Source of the DNA: a virus
Virus record (IMG/VR): IMGVR_UViG_3300032083_001077
Span: 1 to 43,531 of that record
Strand: one strand, 5' to 3'
Length of the DNA: 43,531 nucleotides
Shown here in pieces: positions 7,975 to 15,092 of the stretch (the first letter of the stretch is position 1; every line of letters starts with the position of its first letter). The translations under genes and the position numbers were made by a program. The notes under the pieces are model-generated. The model did no database searches. It saw nothing but the letters and a program-made list of their open reading frames with translations, and was not told the DNA's origin.

Positions 7975-8508
7975 TTACGCAACTGCCTCCCAATTGGGAG
8001 TTTGAGTGTCTGTTATAGTAGTATAGTTTGGAGTTTGGCTTTCATCAATACGTGACCATATCAAAACTGTTCCTACTGATCCTGTAGCGCTTTGTCCAGT
8101 TGGATAAACGTTTGCTGCTGCATCTGTGGTAACTGTTCCCAAAGATCCAGTTGCAGCATTTAGTGTAACAGATAAATTGTTGTTTGAAACGGTTGTTGCA
8201 GTTCCAAGAGCGGATGTCCCAGCTTGTCCTGTAGGTGTTACGTTGGCTTCACCATCTACTTCAACCGATACAGAACCTAATGTTCCTACAAGTCCTGCTA
8301 CAGAAGCTATTGCTTGAGCATTTACTCCAGCTTGAGGAGCTCCTGTTGTTCCTACTTGAGATGCGGGTGTTACATTTGCTTCTGCATCAACCGCAACTGT
8401 ACCTAAAGCAGATGTTCCTGCTCCTGGAGCTGTAAGCGTAACTGGAAGTGGCTCGCCCCACGTAAGTTGACCCCACGTGCCCCGACCCCAACCTGTTATA
8501 TTAGCCAT
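7975..8508 (-). CDS. Repeat-containing virion protein
   Basis: A 177-residue protein opening with GWGRGTWGQLTWGEPLPV and then three to four degenerate beta repeats of about 35-45 residues with the core T..LG.V.....ANV.PTGQ.GT. The end is different (TDTQTPNWEAVA). This layout is common for minor structural proteins beside fibres in marine phages, so a tail or fibre-adaptor part is likely. There is no TM, Cys or enzyme motif. It lies 16 bases upstream of the fibre gene and 6 bases after its neighbour. Confidence 0.72.
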   Translation of the reverse strand: MANITGWGRGTWGQLTWGEPLPVTLTAPGAGTSALGTVAVDAEANVTPASQVGTTGAPQAGVNAQAIASVAGLVGTLGSVSVEVDGEANVTPTGQAGTSALGTATTVSNNNLSVTLNAATGSLGTVTTDAAANVYPTGQSATGSVGTVLIWSRIDESQTPNYTTITDTQTPNWEAVA

Positions 8509-8514
8509 TTAAGG

Positions 8515-8943
8515 CTAGGCGATTCTTATAATCGCTGTACTGGCTGCTGCCGCTGGGAATACAATTGTAAAGTCTCCTGCTGTTGATGTTTTGTCTCCAC
8601 CAAAGTCAATACAAGCAACTGATTTATTGCTGTCGCTAGAGTTGTAAATCATACAACCTCTAGCAGTAACTGTAGCGGTTCCAAACGTTAAATCTGCAAA
8701 ATCAGTAAAACCTGTTGTTCCTGATGAGGTTGGGTCTACTCTTGTTAAATTTGCTCCACCAGAAGTATAGTTAGTTCCAGTTGCTTGTCCAGTTGTAACA
8801 AATGCTGTTGTTGCAGCACCAATTGTTGCCGAGCTAGTATAAAGAGCTAGTTTAAAAGTGTCCCCACCAGAATTTTTAAAGTTGTGGACAGCCTCTAATA
8901 ATTCTTTTTTAAAGCTGGTTGTTAATGTTGATGTAATTGCCAT
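8515..8943 (-). CDS. Putative minor structural protein
   Basis: A 142-residue, Thr/Ser/Ala/Gly-rich, beta-predicted protein. The N-terminus is helical (FKKELLEAVHNFKNSGGDTFKL ends in a strand-like KLALYTSSATIG). The body contains Gly-Thr turns and the end FPAAAASTAIIRIA is hydrophobic, as in jelly-roll or Ig-like virion subunits. Operon position between adaptor-region genes and the fibre suggests a tail-tip or capsid-surface part. The exact role is unknown. Confidence 0.7.
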   Translation of the reverse strand: MAITSTLTTSFKKELLEAVHNFKNSGGDTFKLALYTSSATIGAATTAFVTTGQATGTNYTSGGANLTRVDPTSSGTTGFTDFADLTFGTATVTARGCMIYNSSDSNKSVACIDFGGDKTSTAGDFTIVFPAAAASTAIIRIA

Positions 8944-8944
8944 T

Positions 8945-9244
8945 TCAAATACCTTTGATTATTTTTGCCAAATCTTCAGCATCTCCTTGAGTTAATTCTT
9001 GAATCAAAGATGCTTTATAAGATTTTATAGCATTTTGAATATATATCAAACAAACTTTATAAATTAAATCTTTGTAAGCTCTAGCCTGGTCTTTTATATG
9101 TTGTTCATTTTCATCAGAATAGCCAACTATTTTTTCAGTTAATTGTTTAGCCCAAAACTCGGGGGGATGGCCTCCAAAATTTGTTGTTGCTATTTCTACC
9201 ACTCCAAGCTCTGGCAATCCACCAGGCGTTAACTTATCTACCAT
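8945..9244 (-). CDS. Small helical protein of the tail region
   Basis: A 99-residue protein with motif FGGHPPEFWA and then a continuous helical region (about 28-95, QLTEKIVGYSDENEQHIKDQ and on) rich in charged residues. The motif block looks conserved in type with proteins I have seen in marine phages, but no function is known to me. The start overlaps the upstream gene by 7 bases, and one base separates its stop from the next ATG, so translation is coupled. A structural or assembly role is likely from context. Confidence 0.65.
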   Translation of the reverse strand: MVDKLTPGGLPELGVVEIATTNFGGHPPEFWAKQLTEKIVGYSDENEQHIKDQARAYKDLIYKVCLIYIQNAIKSYKASLIQELTQGDAEDLAKIIKGI

Positions 9245-9963
9245 TTTTTAGGCTCCCTTAAATGCTCATCATTTCTACCAATTAAAGTTGGTTCAAACTG
9301 ATGTTTGTTTGTAATTTTTTCGCTAGATTTTTTTGCAATTAATTTATTTTTTTCTTGAACTACAATCATTGGATCATCTAAACGATGATAGCCATATAAC
9401 TTTTCATCATCAGGAACGTTCGTATCTAATAATCCGCTAGATCCTGCAATACCAATTTGTATACCCAAATCGCTTGCTTTGGCTAACCAATACTCTACAC
9501 ATGCTCTTCCAGATTCTGCAAAGTGTAAATTTCCTTTATAGCTAAAATCTACACCATACATATTTATCTGGCCTACATTATTCCAAACAGCAAAAGCTAC
9601 TGCATAAGCAACTGTATTATTTAGATAGTGACAATTTAAAGAGGCTAAAACTTCGTTAATTGGATATTCTACTAAGTTATCGCAACGCTCGTCTAGCTCG
9701 CAAGTGTAGATAGGTTTATTGCCATTTTCTAAAACATCAAGCATTCCACTTGTTTGATTTCCTGCATTCTCAGTATCATAAAAACGACTAGCAGGATCCA
9801 TCATAAAAACTCTATCGTGGAATATAACAGATGCTACTGAATTAATAGCCCAAACCTCATCAAAATAAGTGCCGTGTGATTTTGCTAAATTGTAATCAAA
9901 CCAACTGTTTCCTAAAGCTACAATAGCTACGGTAGCGCCTTTTAGCTCTTGAATTGGCTCCAT
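9238..9963 (-). CDS. Rossmann-like protein, possible DUF115/MptE-like
   Basis: A 241-residue protein. The N-terminus (ATVAIVALGNSWFDYNLA) looks like a Rossmann strand-loop-helix, followed by strands such as EVWAINSVA and DRVFMMDP. Residues about 115-175 contain NTVAYAVAFAVWNN, INMYGVDFSY and HFAESGRACVEYWLAKA. This pattern resembles DUF115/MptE-like proteins, which are related to glycosyltransferases and pyrophosphokinases. In a virion operon it could modify a structural protein or sugar. Similar genes occur in marine phage tail modules. The specific reaction is not known. Confidence 0.6.
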   Translation of the reverse strand: MEPIQELKGATVAIVALGNSWFDYNLAKSHGTYFDEVWAINSVASVIFHDRVFMMDPASRFYDTENAGNQTSGMLDVLENGNKPIYTCELDERCDNLVEYPINEVLASLNCHYLNNTVAYAVAFAVWNNVGQINMYGVDFSYKGNLHFAESGRACVEYWLAKASDLGIQIGIAGSSGLLDTNVPDDEKLYGYHRLDDPMIVVQEKNKLIAKKSSEKITNKHQFEPTLIGRNDEHLREPKKW

Positions 9964-9981
9964 ATCTTCTCCATTTTAAAT

Positions 9982-10656
9982 TTAACTAATTTGACTTCTT
10001 AAAGAATCATATCTGTATTCGTCTTTTCTGCCTCTTGCTTCCGCTAAATTTTTTAATCTAGCCACCTCTTGATTAAATCTAGTTTCGTATAAAGTAATTA
10101 GCTCTGGCTCACCTTTCATAAATGTGTAGGCTTCAATTAAACTACCGTAAAGCAAAGCATTTTTTGCATTTTGAGAAAGCCAAGTACCTGTTGTTGAAGA
10201 AGTTAAGCTTGATGGCTTATATAGATAATGTAGCTCAACCGAATAATCAGCATCTGGGACTGGAGAAACAATTAAAGTAGATCCATTACTAGAAGCCGTA
10301 GAAAGTTCTTTATCAAAATCTGCATAATATAAAGGCCTTCCTCTTTCTGAGCTTGTTGAAGCATCGTTAGAATACTCCCGCATAAAACTAGGATGTTTTT
10401 TATCTAGATAATGATAATCGCTGCTGCTGTCTATAATAGCTAAAGAAAAACTCATTTTAAAATCAGACGGAGCTGTTAAGTAAGTATTTCCAGTTGTTAA
10501 ATTTCCTGTTACGTTTTTTCTAAAAAAATCAAATTGAATTAACTCAAAAAGTCTTTCCTCTGCAATTTCAATCATATCGTTTAACGTAGCAACAAAAGTT
10601 GTTTCGTCGTTTTCAACGTAATTTTGTATAAGAGTTTTTAGTTCGGTTAAAGTCAT
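9982..10656 (-). CDS. Head-tail adaptor-like protein (SU10/P22 gp4 type)
   Basis: A 224-residue protein with the layout of podovirus adaptors. A helical N-terminus (LKTLIQNYVENDETTFVATL, about 5-40) is followed by a beta-rich middle containing RPLYYADFDKEL and LIVSPVPDADYSVELHYLY. A helical C-terminus (NAKNALLYGSLIEAY to ARLKNLAEARGR) completes it. This matches the tail-adaptor families (phi SU10 adaptor, P22 gp4-like) that dock below the portal. It starts 4 bases inside the Zn-ribbon gene, so the two are coupled. A second adaptor-like gene lies at 10978-11649. Confidence 0.68.
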   Translation of the reverse strand: MTLTELKTLIQNYVENDETTFVATLNDMIEIAEERLFELIQFDFFRKNVTGNLTTGNTYLTAPSDFKMSFSLAIIDSSSDYHYLDKKHPSFMREYSNDASTSSERGRPLYYADFDKELSTASSNGSTLIVSPVPDADYSVELHYLYKPSSLTSSTTGTWLSQNAKNALLYGSLIEAYTFMKGEPELITLYETRFNQEVARLKNLAEARGRKDEYRYDSLRSQIS

Positions 10657-10976
10657 ACTGTTATTGTAACTGCTCCAACACTTGCTGTCATTTCAGTTAC
10701 TGTAAAATTTGATCCAACGTTTGCTGGGTTCATAAAATTATTATCCACGACAACTATAAACCCTTCACCTAATTCTTTGTCATTATTTGGTCTTGGGTCA
10801 TATAAAGCTTGAGGATCTGAAGGTGCGGTATGCGGGTTTAATTGCGGATGTTTAGATTCAAAACATTCTGGGCAAGTTTTTAAACCATTCCATTCTTTTT
10901 TAAGGTCTAGTAATTTATATTGAAAACCACACCTATCGCAAAGAGCGATTGCAAATTTAGCGCTTGCGTAAGCCAT
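10653..10976 (-). CDS. Zinc-ribbon structural-region protein
   Basis: A 107-residue protein. Two CxxC knuckles (C13/C16 in CDRCG and C35/C38 in CPECF) form a probable zinc ribbon. A Pro/Asn-rich linker (NPHTAPSDPQALYDPRPNND) and a short beta-like end rich in Val/Thr follow. It lies between two adaptor-like genes and overlaps one by 4 bases. Zinc-binding proteins of this layout occur in marine phage head-tail regions, but I know no function; it may stabilise the connector. Confidence 0.68.
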   Translation of the reverse strand: MAYASAKFAIALCDRCGFQYKLLDLKKEWNGLKTCPECFESKHPQLNPHTAPSDPQALYDPRPNNDKELGEGFIVVVDNNFMNPANVGSNFTVTEMTASVGAVTITV

Positions 10977-10977
10977 T

Positions 10978-11649
10978 TTATAATCCTGCTATATAAGGTC
11001 TAATTCTAAAAGATGCTCTGTCTTCATCTTGAGACATGGCTCTTTGAAATTCTTCTTCATATGATTGTTTTAATAAAGCAGATCTATCTGGAGCTCTTTT
11101 CATAGAAATGTAATAAGCCAATCCAGCAGCAAAACAAGGGTAAAATCTAAACGGCATATCCATTGTATTCGTTGCTTTATCTGCATCATCCATTCTTACA
11201 ATTTTATTAAAAACCAATACGTCTGTAGAGTTTTCTGGGGCTGGCCATACTTTTATAGCTGGCGTTGATAATTTATCAAAAAAGAATTGAGAAGGCCTTG
11301 CTTTGGTTGTTTTGTTTGGAATATTAATATATTGGCTTCTGCTCAAGCGATCCATAGAAATATCTGTTTCAGTTGAATTAACAGTACGCCTAACAACCAT
11401 ATCTAATATATCAATTACATTAGAATTTAAAGAATAACTACTTGTTCCTTCTGTAACAGTTTGCGTTGCTTGCTCTATTGTCCATTGGTTTAAACCGCGA
11501 TTAGCCCACTCAGCTAACATTAAATTGATTGATCTTCTAGCTGTTTTTAGGTCATAACCAGTTCTAAGTTCTAGGCCGCATCTTTCAAATGCTTCCTCTA
11601 CAAACTCAGCTACGTTTGGCTCAAAATCTGTACTGCTTGACGTTGCCAT
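10978..11649 (-). CDS. P22 gp4-like tail accessory/adaptor protein
   Basis: A 223-residue protein. The N-terminal helical block (FVEEAFERCGLELRTGYDL, ARRSINLMLAEWANRGLNQWTIEQ) closely fits the P22 tail accessory factor pattern: an E.A..RCG segment followed by R..N.ML.EW...GLN.W. A beta region and a helical end (YPCFAAGLAYYISMKRAPDR) follow. In P22-like phages this protein binds the portal and closes the filled head. Its ATG overlaps the stop of the 41-residue basic gene by one base. Confidence 0.72.
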   Translation of the reverse strand: MATSSSTDFEPNVAEFVEEAFERCGLELRTGYDLKTARRSINLMLAEWANRGLNQWTIEQATQTVTEGTSSYSLNSNVIDILDMVVRRTVNSTETDISMDRLSRSQYINIPNKTTKARPSQFFFDKLSTPAIKVWPAPENSTDVLVFNKIVRMDDADKATNTMDMPFRFYPCFAAGLAYYISMKRAPDRSALLKQSYEEEFQRAMSQDEDRASFRIRPYIAGL

Positions 11650-11774
11650 TATTTTTTACGCTTTGTTGTTTTAAGACTTTTTTCAATAATTTTTGCTTGT
11701 GCAAGATGAGATTTAGAAGCTTTTTTTAATGCACTAACTAATTTTCTTTTTTGTGCAACTGTTAGTTCTGCCAT
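11649..11774 (-). CDS. 41-residue basic helical protein
   Basis: A short frame from an ATG at 11774 with a near-perfect GGAGGA ribosome site, overlapping both neighbours by one base (TAATG at each junction). That spacing is strong evidence it is translated. The product is helical, with 11 Lys and 2 Arg against 2 Glu, and ends in KTTKRKK. It is the smallest member of a run of basic proteins in this operon. It may bind DNA or act in assembly; the function is unknown. Confidence 0.75.
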   Translation of the reverse strand: MAELTVAQKRKLVSALKKASKSHLAQAKIIEKSLKTTKRKK

Positions 11775-12454
11775 TATTCCTCCGTATCGTTATACAAGTT
11801 ATCAAAAACTCTATTGACATCTAAGGTATAGTCTAAATCAGATTTTGAATAATGTATATGTGCAGATGGCCTAAAGTCTGGAGCACCGCTACCTGTTTCA
11901 AACCAAGCTGGGTGCGTTACCCTAACTCTATTGTTAGGCAAAGCAACAATATTTCCTGTCCATTTACCTGCATCTAACAATTCTAGTACGTGACTTTGTT
12001 TATGTTGGGCGGGATCATCTGCTATTTCATTTTCGGCATAATCTACTGTAAACATGTATTTAGCAGGAAAAAATTGACCATCTATCTTTGCCATCCAAGG
12101 ACATGGTGTTGCTCTATCAATTACATAAACTGCATGTGTATGCGAAGAACAATCCCAAGGTTGAGCATCATGGACAGCCATTGGTTCTGGCCACTCTTCA
12201 AAAGGAGTATCCCCAACCAAAGCTGTAATAGGCATACGAGCCCACATAGCTCCACCGTGAACTGTGTCTTCTGGTTCTCCTTCCGCTTCTATACCTGTAA
12301 AAATCATTTGAAAACTTAAACACCTGCAAGGCATGGTCGTAACGCCAACTGCCATAGCGTGCAGAAATTCACCATGATATTTACCGTGGTTATGGGTGTA
12401 CTCTCTCCTTACCCAGCATTTAAAATGGGGTATATTGCTATACAAATAAGGCAC
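11774..12454 (-). CDS. Conserved-looking protein of the structural operon
   Basis: A 226-residue protein rich in His, Trp, Cys and Pro (HFKCWVRREYTHNH, HGEFLHAMAVGV, TMPCRCLSFQMIF, CSSHTHAVYVIDR). It looks like a compact beta fold with many possible metal ligands, but I cannot place an enzyme motif. A C-terminal segment (RPSAHIHYSKSDLDY) adds further His. It shares one base with each neighbour. I believe similar genes occur in marine phages beside adaptors, with no function known. A virion protein or a metal-dependent enzyme are both possible. Confidence 0.7.
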   Translation of the reverse strand: MPYLYSNIPHFKCWVRREYTHNHGKYHGEFLHAMAVGVTTMPCRCLSFQMIFTGIEAEGEPEDTVHGGAMWARMPITALVGDTPFEEWPEPMAVHDAQPWDCSSHTHAVYVIDRATPCPWMAKIDGQFFPAKYMFTVDYAENEIADDPAQHKQSHVLELLDAGKWTGNIVALPNNRVRVTHPAWFETGSGAPDFRPSAHIHYSKSDLDYTLDVNRVFDNLYNDTEE

Positions 12455-12663
12455 TATTTACTTGCCTTTCCGCCCTTTTTGTACCCCTTGGATTTCATTG
12501 GGCCGCCATTACGCATACCCTTAGATTTCATTAGACCGCCGTTACGCATACCTTTGGTTTTTTTCTTTTCTGCAACTCCGCCATATTGCATTTTCACGCC
12601 TTTTTTTGCGGGTTTTTTAGATTTTCCACCATTTGCATACATTTTGCTAGTTTTTCTAAACAT
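12454..12663 (-). CDS. Lys/Gly-rich repeat protein (KGMRNGG repeats)
   Basis: A 69-residue, strongly basic protein: 20 Lys and 3 Arg against one Glu. It contains near-repeats of about 11 residues (KGMRNGGLMKS, KGMRNGGPMKS, KGYKKGGKASK). It is likely unstructured and suited to binding nucleic acid or a negative surface. Such KGMRNGG proteins recur in marine podovirus structural operons. It is probably a minor virion or packaging protein; the role is inference. Confidence 0.75.
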   Translation of the reverse strand: MFRKTSKMYANGGKSKKPAKKGVKMQYGGVAEKKKTKGMRNGGLMKSKGMRNGGPMKSKGYKKGGKASK

Positions 12664-12671
12664 TATTACTC

Positions 12672-12971
12672 CTAATATTCTTTAGTTTTTTTTCTTCGAT
12701 TGTTCATTACTTTACCACAACCTCTTGCTATATAAATACTTATAGGACCGCCTTTTGCTTTTTTTGTCCTACCATCTTTCCAGCTAATTCTTTTAGAGCT
12801 GGTTTTCTTTTTGGCTGCTGATGTACATTGAGCTTTTGTTGGTCTACAGGCAGGATAACTTCTGCGTTTTTCACCTTTTTTTCTACCGCAAGGCTTACCT
12901 GTTTTACAGTCCACCCATCCTGTACCATCATTTTTAGAAAACCAATCTCTAAGTGTTTCTTTTTTAGCCAT
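12672..12971 (-). CDS. Basic Cys-containing protein (GWVDCKTGKPCGR family)
   Basis: A 99-residue protein. The N-terminal block RDWFSKNDGTGWVDC, TGKPCGRKKGE and RSYPACRPTKAQC holds four regularly placed Cys (C22, C28, C42, C49) and looks like a small metal or disulfide module. I associate it with the uncharacterised DUF5872-type family seen in marine phages and large viruses. A Lys-rich C-terminal part follows (ending NNRRKKTKEY). Its ATG overlaps the next upstream stop by one base. A second, related-looking gene lies directly upstream. Function unknown; DNA or capsid contact is plausible. Confidence 0.75.
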   Translation of the reverse strand: MAKKETLRDWFSKNDGTGWVDCKTGKPCGRKKGEKRRSYPACRPTKAQCTSAAKKKTSSKRISWKDGRTKKAKGGPISIYIARGCGKVMNNRRKKTKEY

Positions 12972-13204
12972 TAGCTTAATTTGGTTTTTGTTCTTTTGCC
13001 TGGAAGTATATTTTTAAAACCTCTTGCTTTAACAAATGTTACTTCGCCACCAGCTGATTTTTTTGTTCTTTTCTTGCTATTGCCGTAATTAGCTGCGCCA
13101 ACTTTTCTGCATTGGACTAATCTGCCACTAGCATATGCGCTAGGCCAAACTTCCGCACTACGCTTTACTTTATGATAACAAGCATCTTTTTTTCCACTAG
13201 CCAT
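12971..13204 (-). CDS. Basic protein with CYHKVK / WPSAYASG motif
   Basis: A 77-residue basic protein. The motif DACYHKVK then VWPSAYASGRLVQCRKVGA is a widely conserved viral block of unknown function (I recall it in many marine phages and some giant viruses). Its two Cys and aromatic residues suggest a compact fold. A Lys/Arg-rich tail follows, ending RTKTKLS. It lies between two other basic genes with no gaps. Likely a virion-associated or assembly protein. Confidence 0.75.
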   Translation of the reverse strand: MASGKKDACYHKVKRSAEVWPSAYASGRLVQCRKVGAANYGNSKKRTKKSAGGEVTFVKARGFKNILPGKRTKTKLS

Positions 13205-13504
13205 TTAACATTTCCACCTTCGTCTTGCTTGACGTATTCTTGAATTAGGATCATTTCTTGTTTTGGCTGAACTACGTTTAAGTTGTCCAAGCGATCTAGC
13301 GCAATATGATTTGCGTCTTTTAGCAGCTTTACTGCCTTTTTTAACTTTGCCTGTTACAGCTGTTTTTAATTTAGATCCAGGGTTAGCTTTACGATAGGCT
13401 CTTACACCTTTCGCAGTCATCCCTGCGCCTTTTTTTGTAGGCCTATAGTTAGCTTTCTTACCCTTGGTAGTTCTGCGAATTGGCTTTGCCGCTTTGCGAG
13501 CCAT
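13205..13504 (-). CDS. Very basic protein, DUF6321-like
   Basis: A 99-residue protein with about 20 Lys and 16 Arg and one acidic residue. It carries a recognisable conserved core, GAGMTAKGVRAYRKANPG followed by LKTAVTGKV and AKRRKSYCARSLGQ, ending RRRWKC. I associate this with the DUF6321 type seen in marine phages. The net charge of about +35 makes nucleic acid binding almost certain. Its stop is directly followed by the next ATG (0-base gap). It may condense or guide packaged DNA; not proven. Confidence 0.78.
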   Translation of the reverse strand: MARKAAKPIRRTTKGKKANYRPTKKGAGMTAKGVRAYRKANPGSKLKTAVTGKVKKGSKAAKRRKSYCARSLGQLKRSSAKTRNDPNSRIRQARRRWKC

Positions 13505-13507
13505 TCA

Positions 13508-13909
13508 TTAATAGGTTTTATTCAAAACCAATATTATTGAATAAGTGTCACCACTAGAATGTCCAACGGTTGTTAGATCAATATCTCCAGTAATACCACT
13601 ACCAGCGTTATTAGGAATGGCACCAAATAAGTCATAATACTCATCTCCTGTAGAGTCAGCAGGTAACCCTGTTAACAAAACATTAGTTGAAGCATCAAAC
13701 TCAAGGTTAACTCCCATTCCTCTTGTAGCCCAATAAATTCGAGCAACTGAAACTCTAGTACAAGCTTCGCCCAAGCTATTAGCGTTTAAAGCTGATACAT
13801 CAACTTTTTTTACCGCACTTTCACCTGAACCGTCAGAAACGTTAGTAAATTTCAAGACGGCAATTCTCTCGCCGTCTTGAATTGTTTGAGATGTGACTAC
13901 ATCAGCCAT
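13508..13909 (-). CDS. Putative structural protein, beta-rich
   Basis: A 133-residue protein predicted to be mostly beta: strands such as RIAVLKFTNV, RVSVARIYWATRG and YSIILVLNKTY separated by Gly/Ser/Asn turns. No Cys pairs, TM or catalytic motif. It sits between the basic protein run and a second beta protein, downstream of the capsid. A capsid-decorating or head-completion role is inferred from place and fold type. Confidence 0.68.
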   Translation of the reverse strand: MADVVTSQTIQDGERIAVLKFTNVSDGSGESAVKKVDVSALNANSLGEACTRVSVARIYWATRGMGVNLEFDASTNVLLTGLPADSTGDEYYDLFGAIPNNAGSGITGDIDLTTVGHSSGDTYSIILVLNKTY

Positions 13910-13921
13910 AATTTACCCCTA

Positions 13922-14446
13922 TTAAGATTGGTCGGTAAATGCTGGAGCGTCTGCACCTTCTTGGTTACCCCAAATGTACCAGTTAGTTGAATCTTTAGCT
14001 AAGATATTAATTTCAAATAAACCAAAATCAGTTAAAGTAAGAATGGAGTTTGAGTTACCATCAGCGTAAACAGAAACATTATCTGCATTAGAATCTAAAT
14101 GTATAATTCCACCTAAGAAGAAATTAGTGTCTGAGCCTGTATCAATAATAAGGTTTTCTGTTTCTTCTGCTGCACCACCATAAACAAATTTAAAGTAAAC
14201 GCCAGCAGAGGGACTTGGTAATGTAAGAGTTCTATTGCCTGAAAGAGCTGGAACTACATTAGTACGGCCACCATTTGCTGTTGCTGTTAGTGTTGTATCT
14301 GCGTCAGTTAAAGCTACAGGTGCAACCTTCATACCATCACCATCTAAAGTAAATTCAGTAGTAATAACACCTGTTGTTGAATTTTTTGAAATGACTGTAA
14401 AGCCATTCTCAGACCTAACTGGTCCGTTAAAAGTTGAATTTGCCAT
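13922..14446 (-). CDS. Putative virion surface protein
   Basis: A 174-residue, low-charge, Thr/Asn/Gly-rich beta protein. The N-terminus STFNGPVRSENGFTVISK is typical of marine phage structural proteins that begin with a short capsid-binding arm. The body has repeats of Leu-Thr strands (TLTATANG, RTLTLPSPSAG) and a Trp-rich end (NWYIWGNQEG). The start has a strong TAGGAGG ribosome site just after a possible terminator hairpin. It may be a head fibre or decoration protein; function unproven. Confidence 0.68.
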   Translation of the reverse strand: MANSTFNGPVRSENGFTVISKNSTTGVITTEFTLDGDGMKVAPVALTDADTTLTATANGGRTNVVPALSGNRTLTLPSPSAGVYFKFVYGGAAEETENLIIDTGSDTNFFLGGIIHLDSNADNVSVYADGNSNSILTLTDFGLFEINILAKDSTNWYIWGNQEGADAPAFTDQS

Positions 14447-14459
14447 AATTTCCTCCTAC

Positions 14460-14506
14460 GGAAAAAATCTATCGTCTTGGCTTGTCTGCTAGGTCAGTCG
14501 ATAGAT
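14460..14506 (-). terminator. Possible intrinsic terminator/attenuator
   Basis: On the minus strand, ATCTATCG at 14506-14499 and CGATAGAT at 14474-14467 form a perfect 8-bp stem with a 24-base loop. It is followed directly by six T (14467-14462 region), then the ribosome site of the next gene. The stem is AT-rich and the loop long, so it is weak; it might trim transcription between the DUF1289-like gene and the structural genes downstream. Confidence 0.35.
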
Positions 14507-14561
14507 AGGTTAACAATCCTAGTTATTTGATTGTATATGAATGTATTGATAAATGAAAGAA

Positions 14562-14978
14562 TTAAAGTTCTTGAGGAAAATTTTCTTTAGATTTTAAAAT
14601 TTCTTTTCTACACTCAAATAAGGCTTGATAAGACTTTTTGATTGCTGGATCTTTGCCAAACTCATCTATCATATCTTTACCAATCATTTCAACCAAAGCA
14701 ATAACAGTTGTCATTCTACCATCTATATCTTTTATTTTTTGAATGTCTTTTGCTGTCATTGTTGATTCTTTTTTTTGTCTAATATTATAACCATCTAGCC
14801 AGTTTTTTACATTAATTAATTTTTTGCTGAAATCAGGATAAGTTTCCCAGTCTCTTATTTCTTCTATATCTCGGCCGCAACCTTGACATCTTTCGTCAAA
14901 GGGAGCCATTGACGTTGAGCAACGTCCATTGCAGGGTGAGTTAGCTAGGCTAATACTCATATGTAAACCAGTATTCAT
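14562..14978 (-). CDS. DUF1289-like Cys protein with helical tail
   Basis: A 138-residue protein. Residues about 14-44 (SPCNGRCSTSM, ERCQGCGRDIEEIRDW) match the DUF1289 pattern of four Cys (C16, C20, C31, C34) ahead of R..EI..W, thought to bind metal. The remaining 90 residues are helical and charged (DGRMTTVIALVEMIGKDM). DUF1289 proteins are normally only about 60 residues, so the tail is extra. The upstream region contains the capsid terminator, so the gene may have its own weak promoter or rely on read-through. A second ATG at residue 7 could be the true start. Confidence 0.65.
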   Translation of the reverse strand: MNTGLHMSISLANSPCNGRCSTSMAPFDERCQGCGRDIEEIRDWETYPDFSKKLINVKNWLDGYNIRQKKESTMTAKDIQKIKDIDGRMTTVIALVEMIGKDMIDEFGKDPAIKKSYQALFECRKEILKSKENFPQEL

Positions 14979-15045
14979 ATATATACCTCGGTTTACTTAA
15001 ATTCTACATCAAGAATCACGCTAAAGGTAGCTTTTTGTAGATTTT

Positions 15046-15076
15046 ATTAAAAAAAAAGGGAGCCGAAGCTCCCTTT
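15046..15076 (-). terminator. Strong intrinsic terminator after the capsid gene
   Basis: On the minus strand, a 9-bp stem AAAGGGAGC / GCTCCCTTT (15076-15068 with 15063-15055) closes a very stable TTCG tetraloop and is followed by a run of nine or more T. It lies 17 bases after the major capsid stop. It should reduce transcription of the genes to the left relative to the capsid gene. Confidence 0.88.
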
Positions 15077-15092
15077 ACCAAAAAAATTTGGA

